Source: Spirochaetaceae bacterium (GTDB lineage: Bacteria; Myxococcota_A; UBA9160; UBA4427). From it: DNA of 64,000 bases. Position 1 is the first letter of the stretch; each line of letters begins with the position of its first letter. Positions 42,919-50,418 of the stretch are shown one piece after another. Under the pieces are notes generated by a model that saw nothing but the letters and a program-made list of their open reading frames with translations, did no database searches and was not told where the DNA came from. The stretch is from the NCBI GenBank assembly GCA_020632655.1, contig JACKFD010000007.1, positions 186,001-250,000 on the forward strand. Reading direction: 5' to 3'. Made by a program: the position numbers and the translations under genes.

Positions 42919-42992
42919 CTTTGCGGCCGCAGACGCGGCCTTGGGCTGAAGGCTCTGAGCTTGCGGCCGCGGACGCGGCCTTGTGCTGATTG
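42913..42992 (+). repeat. Two 40-bp direct repeats, each forming a hairpin
   Basis: Units 42913-42952 and 42953-42992 are near-identical. The first unit begins within the last 6 bp of nqrE. Each unit contains GGCCGC-nnAC-GCGGCC (loops AGAC and GGAC), so the nqrE-nqrF gap carries two GC stem-loops in tandem; a degenerate third copy may end near 43013. Confidence 0.85.
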
Positions 42993-43022
42993 CAATGACC
43001 CTGCGACCGCGGGAGTAGGTAC

Positions 43023-44258
43023 ATGGATTTCTTCACCATCGGCGTCGGCGTCGCGGCCTTCACGCTCGTGATCATCGCCCTCGTCGTCATCCTCATGGCG
43101 GCCAAGTCGCGGCTCGTCCAGAGCGGGGACGTGCGGATCCTGATCAACGGCGATCCGGACAAGGCGCTCACGACCCAGGCGGGCTCGACGCTGCTCTCCA
43201 CGCTCGCCGGCAACCAGATCTTCATCCCCTCGGCCTGCGGCGGTCAGGGCACCTGCGGCGTCTGCCGGGTCAAGGTCCTCGAAGGCGGCGGCTCGCTGCT
43301 CCCGACCGAGCGCGGCCACATCAGCCGCGGTGAGGCACGCGAGGGCTGCCGACTCTCCTGCCAGGTCAAGGTCAAGCAGGACATGGAGATCCAGATCCCG
43401 GACGAGGTCTTCGGCGTCCGGCGATGGAAGTGCAAGGTCCGCTCGAACCACAACGTCGCGACCTTCATCAAGGAGCTCGTGCTCGAGCTTCCGCCCGGCG
43501 AGAGCGTGCCCTTCCGCGCCGGCGGCTACATCCAGATCGAGTGCCCGCCGCACACGGTCGAATACAAGGACTTCGACATCGAGGACCGCTTCCACCCCGA
43601 CTGGGACAACTTCAACGTCTGGCGGTACACGTCGACCGTCGACGAGAAGGTCACCCGCGCCTACTCGATGGCGAACTACCCGGAAGAGCACGGCATCATC
43701 ATGCTCAACGTCCGGATCGCCTCGCCGCCGCCGCGTGGACCCGAAGGCATCCCGCCCGGACAGATGTCCTCCTACATCTTCAGCCTGAAGCCCGGCGACG
43801 AGGTCACGATCTCCGGCCCCTTCGGCGAGTTCTTCGCGAAGCCGACCGACAACGAGATGATCTTCATCGGCGGCGGCGCCGGCATGGCGCCGATGCGCTC
43901 GCACATCTTCGATCAGTTCCGACGCCTGCACACGGACCGCAAGGTGAGCTTCTGGTACGGCGCCCGGAGCCTGCGTGAGGCGTTCTACGTCGAGGACTTC
44001 GACTCGATCCAGGCCGAGAACGAGAACTTCGTCTGGCACCTCGCGCTCTCCGAGCCCCAGCCCGAGGACAACTGGACGGGCTACAAGGGCTTCATCCACC
44101 AGGTGCTCTTCGACAACTATCTGAAGGACCATCCGGCGCCCGAGGACTGCGAGTACTACATCTGCGGTCCGCCCATGATGAACGACGCGGTCATCAAGAT
44201 GCTGACGGACCTCGGCGTCGAGCCGGAGAACATCCTCTTCGACGACTTCGGCGGCTGA
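43023..44258 (+). CDS. nqrF: Na+-NQR subunit F, NADH-oxidising reductase
   Basis: 411 residues. One N-terminal helix (residues 4-27), a plant-type [2Fe-2S] ferredoxin domain with Cys72, Cys78, Cys81 and Cys113, an FAD-binding barrel (RAYSMANYPEE, about 216) and an NADH pocket (GGGAGMAPMRSH, about 282). It takes electrons from NADH into the complex. Followed by a terminator at 44307. Confidence 0.97.
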   Translation: MDFFTIGVGVAAFTLVIIALVVILMAAKSRLVQSGDVRILINGDPDKALTTQAGSTLLSTLAGNQIFIPSACGGQGTCGVCRVKVLEGGGSLLPTERGHISRGEAREGCRLSCQVKVKQDMEIQIPDEVFGVRRWKCKVRSNHNVATFIKELVLELPPGESVPFRAGGYIQIECPPHTVEYKDFDIEDRFHPDWDNFNVWRYTSTVDEKVTRAYSMANYPEEHGIIMLNVRIASPPPRGPEGIPPGQMSSYIFSLKPGDEVTISGPFGEFFAKPTDNEMIFIGGGAGMAPMRSHIFDQFRRLHTDRKVSFWYGARSLREAFYVEDFDSIQAENENFVWHLALSEPQPEDNWTGYKGFIHQVLFDNYLKDHPAPEDCEYYICGPPMMNDAVIKMLTDLGVEPENILFDDFGG

Positions 44259-44306
44259 CGCGCCGTCCGATCCGCCGCCGCCAGGCGGCTCGACGAACGC
44301 AACGAG

Positions 44307-44333
44307 GGGGCGGGTCCGAAGGGGGCCCGCCCC
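44307..44333 (+). terminator. Terminator after nqrF
   Basis: An 11-bp stem (44307-44317 with 44323-44333, one G-T pair) and 5-nt loop lie 48 bp after nqrF. The tail TTCGGCGTTTCGG has few T residues and recalls the terminator at 6858. Confidence 0.6.
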
Positions 44334-44449
44334 TTCGGCGTTTCGGCGCTCGCTCGCCGCGGGCCTCGACCACGTCCGCTCCGCGCGAAGACGCGGCACG
44401 GGTTCCGATCGCGCGCACGCCGTGCGATGCTCCCGGCCGGAGGAGAGTC

Positions 44450-45556
44450 ATGGCCCCGCGCCTCGAGCTCGACCGGCGGACGCTGCGGCTGATGGCGATC
44501 GCCTTCGTGCTGCTCGCCGGACTCACGATCCACCGACTCTGGCTCGCGCCCACGCCGGACGCACTCGAGGTGCTCGAGGTATCGGGTGAGACGATGGGCA
44601 CGACCTACCATCTGCGGATCGCCGGGTCGGGGCTCGACGATCGGTTGCGCGCGCGCGTCGAGCAGGAGACCGCGAGGCGGCTCGACGACGTCGACCGCTG
44701 GATGTCGAACTGGAATCCGGACTCGGAGATCGTGCGCTTCAACGCCCACCGATCGACGGAGGGATTCCGGGTCTCGTCGCCGACCGCCGAGGTCGTCGCC
44801 TACGCGATCGAGCTCGGAAAGTGGAGCGGCGGGGCCTTCGACGTGACGATCCGACCGCTCGTCGCGCTCTGGGGGTTCGGGCAGGGTGCACGGATCGGTG
44901 AGGCACCGACCCAGGCCGAGATCGACGCGCATCTTCGCCATACCGGCGCTCGGCTCCTGCGAGTGGGCCGCGGCAACCCGCGAGATGGGGGCTTCCTGCG
45001 CAAGGAGGACCCGGAGGTCGAGATCGACCTCTCGGCGATCGCCAAGGGCTTCGGGGTCGATCACGTCGCCGAGGGCCTGGCCTCCCTCGGCCGCACGGAC
45101 TTCCTCGTCGAGATCGGGGGCGAGGTCCGGGCGGTGGGCGAGCGTCCGGGCGGCGGTCCCTGGCGAGTCGCGATCGAGAAGCCCCTCGACGACGGCCGCG
45201 CCATCCAGACCGTCGTCGAGCTGTCGGATCGTGCGATGGCCACCTCCGGCGACTACCGGATCTTCTACCGCGAGGACGGACGACGCATCGCGCATACGAT
45301 CGATCCCCGGACCGGACGCCCCGTCGAGAACGGGCCCGCCTCGGCGACCGTGATCGCCGGGACCGCGACCGAGGCCGATGCCTGGGCGACGGCGCTCATG
45401 GTGCTGGGCGAGAAGGAAGGCTTCGCGCTCGCCGACGCATGGGGCATCGCCGCGATGCTCCTGCTCCGGGACGAGTCAGGCGGGATCGTCGAGCGACGCA
45501 ACGCCCTCTTCCCGGAAGCAATCGCCGCGCCGAATGCGGAGATCGCGTCCGAATGA
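44450..45556 (+). CDS. apbE: FAD:protein FMN transferase ApbE (NQR-type)
   Basis: 368 residues. Transfers FMN from FAD to Thr of NqrB and NqrC. N-terminal membrane anchor (LMAIAFVLLAGLTIHRLW, about 14-31); family motifs ETMGTTYHLRI (about 46), SGGAFDVTI (about 125), DLSAIAKGFGVD (about 196) and GGEVRAVG; the metal-binding region TIDPRTGRPVE (about 283) is intact. GGAGGAGAG before the ATG. Starts a second transcript with dgkA and nqrM. Confidence 0.93.
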   Translation: MAPRLELDRRTLRLMAIAFVLLAGLTIHRLWLAPTPDALEVLEVSGETMGTTYHLRIAGSGLDDRLRARVEQETARRLDDVDRWMSNWNPDSEIVRFNAHRSTEGFRVSSPTAEVVAYAIELGKWSGGAFDVTIRPLVALWGFGQGARIGEAPTQAEIDAHLRHTGARLLRVGRGNPRDGGFLRKEDPEVEIDLSAIAKGFGVDHVAEGLASLGRTDFLVEIGGEVRAVGERPGGGPWRVAIEKPLDDGRAIQTVVELSDRAMATSGDYRIFYREDGRRIAHTIDPRTGRPVENGPASATVIAGTATEADAWATALMVLGEKEGFALADAWGIAAMLLLRDESGGIVERRNALFPEAIAAPNAEIASE

Positions 45557-45927
45557 GGCAGACCCTCGGCGCGCGGATCCGATCCTTCGGTCACGCCTTT
45601 CGCGGGCTCGGCGAGATGCTGCGAGGCGAGGTGCACGCCCGCGTGCACGCGCTCGCGACGTGCGTCGTGGTGGTCGTCGGACTCGTGCTACGCGTGTCGC
45701 GCGAGGAATGGCTCGCGCTCGTGCTCGCGATCGCGCTCGTCTGGGTCGCGGAGGCCGTGAACACGGCGCTCGAGGCGCTCTGCGACGTCGTCTCGCCCGC
45801 TCCGCATCCCGGCATCCGGCGCGCCAAGGACGTCGCGGCGGGCGCCGTCCTGATCGCGGCCTTCGGGGCGACCGGGGTCGCGGGAATCGTCTTCGGTCCG
45901 CGCCTGCTCGCGCTCACGGCGGGCTGA
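45553..45927 (+). CDS. dgkA: Diacylglycerol kinase DgkA family
   Basis: 124 residues, small integral membrane kinase. EAVNTALEALCD and the RRAKDVAAGAVLI helix are the DgkA signature (catalytic Glu in NTALE and the KD-x2-AGAV motif); three membrane helices. Phosphorylates diacylglycerol or undecaprenol. Start overlaps the apbE stop by 4 bp. Confidence 0.88.
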   Translation: MRQTLGARIRSFGHAFRGLGEMLRGEVHARVHALATCVVVVVGLVLRVSREEWLALVLAIALVWVAEAVNTALEALCDVVSPAPHPGIRRAKDVAAGAVLIAAFGATGVAGIVFGPRLLALTAG

Positions 45928-46083
45928 AGGCAGATCGACGGGGCTCGCCGGCATCGGCTCGGGATCCGGGTTAGGCTCCGGGCCCGGTCGACCGCCCGAG
46001 ACGGCGGGGCTGGCGCGCTGCCCCACGCGCCGACGCACCCGACGCCTCGCGCCCCGGATGGCGGCGCCGAAGGAGTGAGCGAG

Positions 46084-46251
46084 ATGCAGACCTTCCTCGT
46101 GACCGCGTTGGTCTTCGGCCTGGCGATGGCAGCGATGGCCGTCGGTGTGATCTTCTCCGGCCGGCGACTCAAGGGATCCTGCGGCGGAACGGGCCGGGAC
46201 TGCCATTGCGACGCCGAGACGCGCAAGGACTGCGCCCTCGCGCGAGACTGA
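46084..46251 (+). CDS. nqrM: Small NQR maturation protein NqrM
   Basis: 55 residues, easily missed by gene finders. One N-terminal helix (TALVFGLAMAAMAVGVIF), then RRLKGSCGG, a Cys-containing segment (DCHCDAETRKDC). The SCGG and the C-x-C-x7-C spacing match NqrM (DUF539), which delivers Fe to the NqrD/E site. AAGGAG lies 8 nt before ATG 46084. Placed after nqr-apbE-dgkA, as in Vibrio-type nqr loci. Confidence 0.85.
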   Translation: MQTFLVTALVFGLAMAAMAVGVIFSGRRLKGSCGGTGRDCHCDAETRKDCALARD

Positions 46252-46256
46252 CCCCG

Positions 46257-47357
46257 TCACGGGGTCTGCGCACGAGTCGCCCGCTCCCAGCCACCCGTCG
46301 CCGCGCTCCGTCCACCCAGCTCGATCACCAGTCCGTCGAGCCCCGCCCGCTCGAGTCGCCCGATCGCCGAAGGCTGTGCCCCCAGCACGAGCAGAGCCGT
46401 ACTCCAGGCGTCCGCGACCGCCGCACCGCGATCCGAGATGACGATCGCTTCGACGCTCCCCTCGACCGCGCTGCCCGTCCTCGGATCGATCACGTGCGAG
46501 ACCGGCGTGCCCGCGATGTCGCGCCGCTGCCCGACGCTCGAGCTGACGGACACGGCTCGATCCCGCACGACGAGTGTGCCGAGTCCACCGAGCGCATCTT
46601 CACGGGAGCGTACGTCGAGACGCCAGCCCGCGTCGCCCTCCGGCGCACCGATCGCGACGAGGCTGCTCTGCCCGAAGGCGAGCAGCGCCGGCGTATCCGG
46701 CAGGCGTGCCTCGAGCTCGGTACGCAGCCGATCGAGCACCGCGCCCTTCGAGAGCGCGTCGAGATCGATGCGCACGTCGCGAACCGTCGCGGCAACGCGC
46801 CCGTCGCCGGCGAGCTCCACGTGCTCCCCGCCCACCCGCCGCTTCGCCGCGCGGAGCACCTCGACCGACGGCCATCGACCGGCCTCGACCGCCCGATTCC
46901 ACACGTCCACGAGCGGGCCCACCGTGACGTCGAAGGCCCCGCCGCTCTCCTCGCCCACGCCGAGCGACAGCGCGAGCAAGGCCTCGAGCTCCGGGACGAC
47001 CCGGACCCCCGACCCCGACCCGTCGGAAGCCGCGAAGGCTCGGTTCAGCTCGGAGATCGCGCTTCCCGGATCGTGCCGCGAATAGATCCGCTCGAGGCGA
47101 TCGATCTCCTCGCGGACCCACGCGACGTAGCGCCGTCCCGCCTCGAGATCCCGGCGCGCGAGCCGAAGATCGATCTCGAAGAAGGTCCCCATCGCGAGCC
47201 AGCCATCCGAGACGACCTCCCGTGTCGCGCGCGGCGGCTCCTCCTCCCGGGACCGTCCTGCGCAGCCGGCGAGCGGCAGCCAGGTCGCCCCGACCAACAC
47301 GAGAAGCAGGACCAGCAGCCCGTGCGGGCAGGCGCGACCCGCGAAGGCGCCCTTCAA
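46257..47357 (-). CDS. Lipoprotein ApbE-family FMN transferase (TTG start)
   Basis: 366 residues. Signal peptide with lipobox LAGC (about 31-34). ApbE core: AMGTFFEIDLRL, SGGAFDVTVGPLV, DLDALSKGAVLDRL and IDPRTGSAVEGS. It would flavinylate Thr of an FMN-binding protein in the periplasm, most likely the 47908 product. The TTG start (47357) overlaps the stop of the preceding gene (TTGA), GAGGA lying 6-7 nt upstream. Separate from the Nqr apbE at 44450. Confidence 0.88.
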   Translation of the reverse strand: MKGAFAGRACPHGLLVLLLVLVGATWLPLAGCAGRSREEEPPRATREVVSDGWLAMGTFFEIDLRLARRDLEAGRRYVAWVREEIDRLERIYSRHDPGSAISELNRAFAASDGSGSGVRVVPELEALLALSLGVGEESGGAFDVTVGPLVDVWNRAVEAGRWPSVEVLRAAKRRVGGEHVELAGDGRVAATVRDVRIDLDALSKGAVLDRLRTELEARLPDTPALLAFGQSSLVAIGAPEGDAGWRLDVRSREDALGGLGTLVVRDRAVSVSSSVGQRRDIAGTPVSHVIDPRTGSAVEGSVEAIVISDRGAAVADAWSTALLVLGAQPSAIGRLERAGLDGLVIELGGRSAATGGWERATRAQTP

Positions 47358-47890
47358 GCCCAGTCCTCGTCGTCGAACGCATCGCCGCCGTCCTCGCCGA
47401 CGTAGTTCTCGGCCTGACGGCCGGCGAAGACCGACCAGAGCGCGATCGCGACGAGCGCCGCGAGGCTCGTCTGCAGGAGCAGGAAGCCTGCGATCTTCGT
47501 CCACGCGAAGCCCGCCCCGCCGTAGCGGACGAGCCAGCCTCCGCCCTCCGACGCGAGCGCCGAGAAGAAGGGGATCACGATCAGCCCCGCCTTCCAGCGG
47601 GCCGGCAGCGGCACGAAGAGCGCGAGGTGCGTCAGCACCATCATCAGCATCCCCATCGCGAAGAGATGGAAGTGCGCGAGCTCGACCATGCCGCGCCAGG
47701 TCTTCGGGGCGCGGAACTCGGCCTCGTCGCCGAGGTAGTGGTCGACGACCGACGCGGTCGTCAGGTCCATCGCGTCGAAGTAGAGCAGGCAATTCGTGAC
47801 CCAGAGCAGGATCACGAAGAAGCAGTAGAGAACGACCACGACCTGAAGGAGGCGATTGTGATCCCACTCGCCCGTGACGGTGAAGCGCAA
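47354..47890 (-). CDS. Four-helix membrane protein of a flavin electron-transfer operon (TTG start)
   Basis: 178 residues, about four hydrophobic helices (about 13-35, 68-95, 100-120, 133-155). His residues in ELAHFHLFAMGMLMMVLTHLA are placed in one helix, consistent with a cytochrome-b-like or quinone-facing role, but no family is certain. GGGAGGG before TTG 47890. Lies between the FMN-binding protein and ApbE, so it may pass electrons across the membrane. Confidence 0.6.
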   Translation of the reverse strand: MRFTVTGEWDHNRLLQVVVVLYCFFVILLWVTNCLLYFDAMDLTTASVVDHYLGDEAEFRAPKTWRGMVELAHFHLFAMGMLMMVLTHLALFVPLPARWKAGLIVIPFFSALASEGGGWLVRYGGAGFAWTKIAGFLLLQTSLAALVAIALWSVFAGRQAENYVGEDGGDAFDDEDWA

Positions 47891-47907
47891 ACGAAGACCC
47901 TCCCGGC

Positions 47908-48546
47908 TCAGGGCTGCTCGGCCGGCTCCGACGCCTCGGCGGCTGGCCGGAGCAGCACCTCCCAATAGGCGAGCATCCGTCGCACGCCGTTCGCCGCCGC
48001 ACGCGCCGAGAGGGTCGCCCCCACGACGCCATGGATGTCCCGGCCCACGCGCAGCTCGTCCGCTCCGGTCTTGTCGACGAACTGCGCGTACCAGCGGTCC
48101 GTCGGCAGGTAGTCGAGCGGCTCGTGGAACGCGAGGATGCGGACGCTCCGAACGTGGCCCTCGGGCGTCAGGACGATCATGAAGGCCTCGGGCTGGGTGC
48201 GCACGGTATGGACCTCGATGTGCGCGTACCCGAGCAGCGTCTCCTCCCGCCAGGCCGTGTGCAGCACCACGACGCGGGCGTCGACGGGCGCACCCAGGAT
48301 CTCTTCGATCCGGGCGACCTGTGCGTCGCGCAGCAGCCGCGTGTCCCGGTCGATCCGCGTCGCGTCCGGGAAGGCCTCGGCGAGCGCCTGATTCTGGCTC
48401 GCGAAGACCTTCGCGAAGCCCACCGAAGGTGCGATCGGCCCGCAGAATCCGATCGCGCACGTAGCGAGGAGGAGCACCCGCGCGAGGCGGCGGCGACCTC
48501 GCAAGAGGCCGCCGCCCGGGAAACCCTCAGCCAGACACCGCGACAA
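47908..48546 (-). CDS. Exported FMN_bind-domain protein
   Basis: 212 residues. N-terminal signal-like hydrophobic stretch (RVLLLATCAIGFCGPIAP). The C-terminal FMN_bind motif is VGATLSARAAANGVRRM with Thr178 as the expected flavin-carrying residue (usual form S/T-GAT). A covalent FMN would be fitted by the ApbE downstream. TTG 48546 follows GGGGCGGGA; the start is uncertain. First gene of the cassette. Confidence 0.72.
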   Translation of the reverse strand: MSRCLAEGFPGGGLLRGRRRLARVLLLATCAIGFCGPIAPSVGFAKVFASQNQALAEAFPDATRIDRDTRLLRDAQVARIEEILGAPVDARVVVLHTAWREETLLGYAHIEVHTVRTQPEAFMIVLTPEGHVRSVRILAFHEPLDYLPTDRWYAQFVDKTGADELRVGRDIHGVVGATLSARAAANGVRRMLAYWEVLLRPAAEASEPAEQP

Positions 48547-48615
48547 CGGATCCCGCCCCCCCCTGCTGGCGACCCCGTTCGGGCGACGCCGTCGTTCGAC
48601 GCCGTGCGGGCGTCG

Positions 48616-49959
48616 TCAGAATACGTAGCCCACCAGGCCCTGGATCTGCTCGGCGCGATGTCCGTCCTCCGGATCGAAATGTCGGTAATCGACCTTGAAG
48701 ACGATCTGCGGGATCGGCTTGAACTGGATGCCCGCGACGTAGAGGTCGACGTCCTTGCTCTCGTCCCGGGCGAAGGTGAGATCCGAGACGTCTTCCTGGG
48801 TGTCGTATTTCTCGAAGCGGAAATACGGCTCGAGCGACATCCGGGTCTCGCGATGCAGAAGCGGCATCACGTCGTAGGCCGCCTCGACGTACCAGCCGCG
48901 CATGTGCTGGGCGACCGAGCTGGTCGTTCCCTTGCCGAGGACGCGTGAGAGGCGGCCGGCTTCGTCGATGAACGCCTCGGTCCAGAGCCCGCGCAGGCTC
49001 GCGCCGTAGCGCTTGTACTGGAGATGCAGCTCGTAGACCGTCGTCTGCGCATCCGGGAGCGATCGCGAAGGGTTCGGCCCGGCGCCGTCCGCATCGAAGT
49101 CCTGCTCCTGTCCGGACTGCCCGACGTAGACCGAGCCGCCGACCTCGAGCCCCGACAAGACGTCCACGTCCACGCGGCCCACGAAGGCGACGTCGTTCGC
49201 GAGCGCTTCGCTGCCGCCCTGACGGCCCCCGCGCAATCCGCTCGAGGTGAAGCCGCGACCGTCGAAGCCGTTGATCACGTAGGCGCGGTACTCGACGCGG
49301 TCCGCGATGCGCCCGAACACGCCCGCACCCACCTCGCGCCAGGTCGAGGGCAGGATCGTGCGTTCGATCTCGGGGCGCTCGGCGCCGAAGTAGAAGTTGG
49401 GCTCGTGGATCTCGTTGACGAAGCCCATCGGTACCAGGACGAGTCCAGCACGCAGATTGGCCTCGTCGCGCCAGAGGTAGTCGATCGTGAGGAACTCCGT
49501 CGCGACCTCTGCTCCACCGTGCTCGAACTCGGTTTCGGAGTTGATCACCCAGTTGTCGTTGAACTTGTAGCCGACGTAGAGGACGGCCCGAAGCGCATCG
49601 AGCATCTGGTCCTGGTCGTCGTCTTCCTGGTTGAAGTAGCTCCGCAGGCGGACCTCGCCGTAGCCGCCGATCGAGAGACCGCTGTCGCGCTTGTAGACCT
49701 TCGACGCCGCGGGACCGAGACCGTTGACCGAGACGAGCTGCAGCTCCTCGGGCACGACGAAGATCGCCTCGAGGCGCCCCACCTCGTCGGTCAGGATGTC
49801 GACCTTCTCCTCGAGCTCCTCGATCCGTTCGCTGTCGCTGGCCTCCGCCGCAGCGGGCGCGGCCTCCTCGGCGCGCGCCTCCAGCGCGAGCGCCGCACCG
49901 AGCAGGACCGACAGCACCACGCAGGCCACGCCAGCCATGCCATTCAGGGGAATCCGCAT
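48616..49959 (-). CDS. Outer-membrane porin-like beta-barrel protein
   Basis: 447 residues. Signal peptide, then a short Ala/Glu coiled-coil (IEELEEKVDILTDEVGRLE, about 43-61), and about 16 alternating strands ending in GLVGYVF with C-terminal Phe, the BAM signal. Resembles OprP/phosphate-type or short-chain porins. It precedes the FMN cassette by 70 bp on the same strand. Its promoter has a palindrome in the spacer (50041-50069), so it is regulated. Confidence 0.8.
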   Translation of the reverse strand: MRIPLNGMAGVACVVLSVLLGAALALEARAEEAAPAAAEASDSERIEELEEKVDILTDEVGRLEAIFVVPEELQLVSVNGLGPAASKVYKRDSGLSIGGYGEVRLRSYFNQEDDDQDQMLDALRAVLYVGYKFNDNWVINSETEFEHGGAEVATEFLTIDYLWRDEANLRAGLVLVPMGFVNEIHEPNFYFGAERPEIERTILPSTWREVGAGVFGRIADRVEYRAYVINGFDGRGFTSSGLRGGRQGGSEALANDVAFVGRVDVDVLSGLEVGGSVYVGQSGQEQDFDADGAGPNPSRSLPDAQTTVYELHLQYKRYGASLRGLWTEAFIDEAGRLSRVLGKGTTSSVAQHMRGWYVEAAYDVMPLLHRETRMSLEPYFRFEKYDTQEDVSDLTFARDESKDVDLYVAGIQFKPIPQIVFKVDYRHFDPEDGHRAEQIQGLVGYVF

Positions 49960-50016
49960 CCTCGTCTCCTCGTCGCGAGTTCCATTCGCCTCCGGCGGGA
50001 CGCCGCGAGGCCTCGA

Positions 50017-50031
50017 GATCGATTTTCGATC
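50017..50031 (-). promoter_or_regulatory. Palindrome at the predicted transcript 5' end
   Basis: GATCGA-TTT-TCGATC lies just downstream of the predicted start site (about 50034). It may be a second operator half or a 5' stabilising hairpin. Confidence 0.4.
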
Positions 50032-50040
50032 GGGGCGCGA

Positions 50041-50069
50041 TTTCTAACGAAAACGGTTTTCAATTTCAA
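50041..50069 (-). promoter_or_regulatory. Promoter with operator palindrome in the spacer
   Basis: On the minus strand TTGAAA (50069-50064), 17-bp spacer, TAGAAA (50046-50041). The spacer contains GAAAAC-c-GTTTTC (50061-50049), which recalls the 7-1-7 Fur box but is not identical. Binding there would block RNA polymerase. Drives the porin gene (ATG 49959). Confidence 0.55.
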
Positions 50070-50418
50070 CGCAGAAGCTCGGCTTTCCCGGGGCCCACTC
50101 CCTCCGAGCAGCGGGTTGACCCGCGGGACCAAATCGAACCGCTCCCGTCCGCGGATCCCGCACCACCCATCTCGCGTGCCCTCGGGCCCTGCCGGCCCCC
50201 GAATCATCGTGGTTGATTACCCCCGATGTGCCGGCAGGCGGTCCGCACCCCGTGCACAACTCCTCAACTTTCGCCGGCAGCTTCCGTTAACCATCGACGG
50301 GTCCAGCCACGTCGGAACCGGGCCCGGCACGCGAAGCGAGTGCGGAACGCAGGCAGACGGAGGCGGGTGGACCGATCGGGTCGACGCGCCGCACCGCTCT
50401 CGAGGGAGAGTTCCAATC

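Larger units (their letters stand above)
49960..50418. other. Divergent intergenic region, porin and MSHA operons
   Basis: Besides the minus-strand promoter (50041-50069) I see no convincing rightward promoter for mshI. No coding potential. Confidence 0.45.

Noticed and set aside
44259..44449. Possible small gene between nqrF and apbE
   Set aside because: Only the terminator and the apbE leader are seen; no frame with a ribosome binding site.
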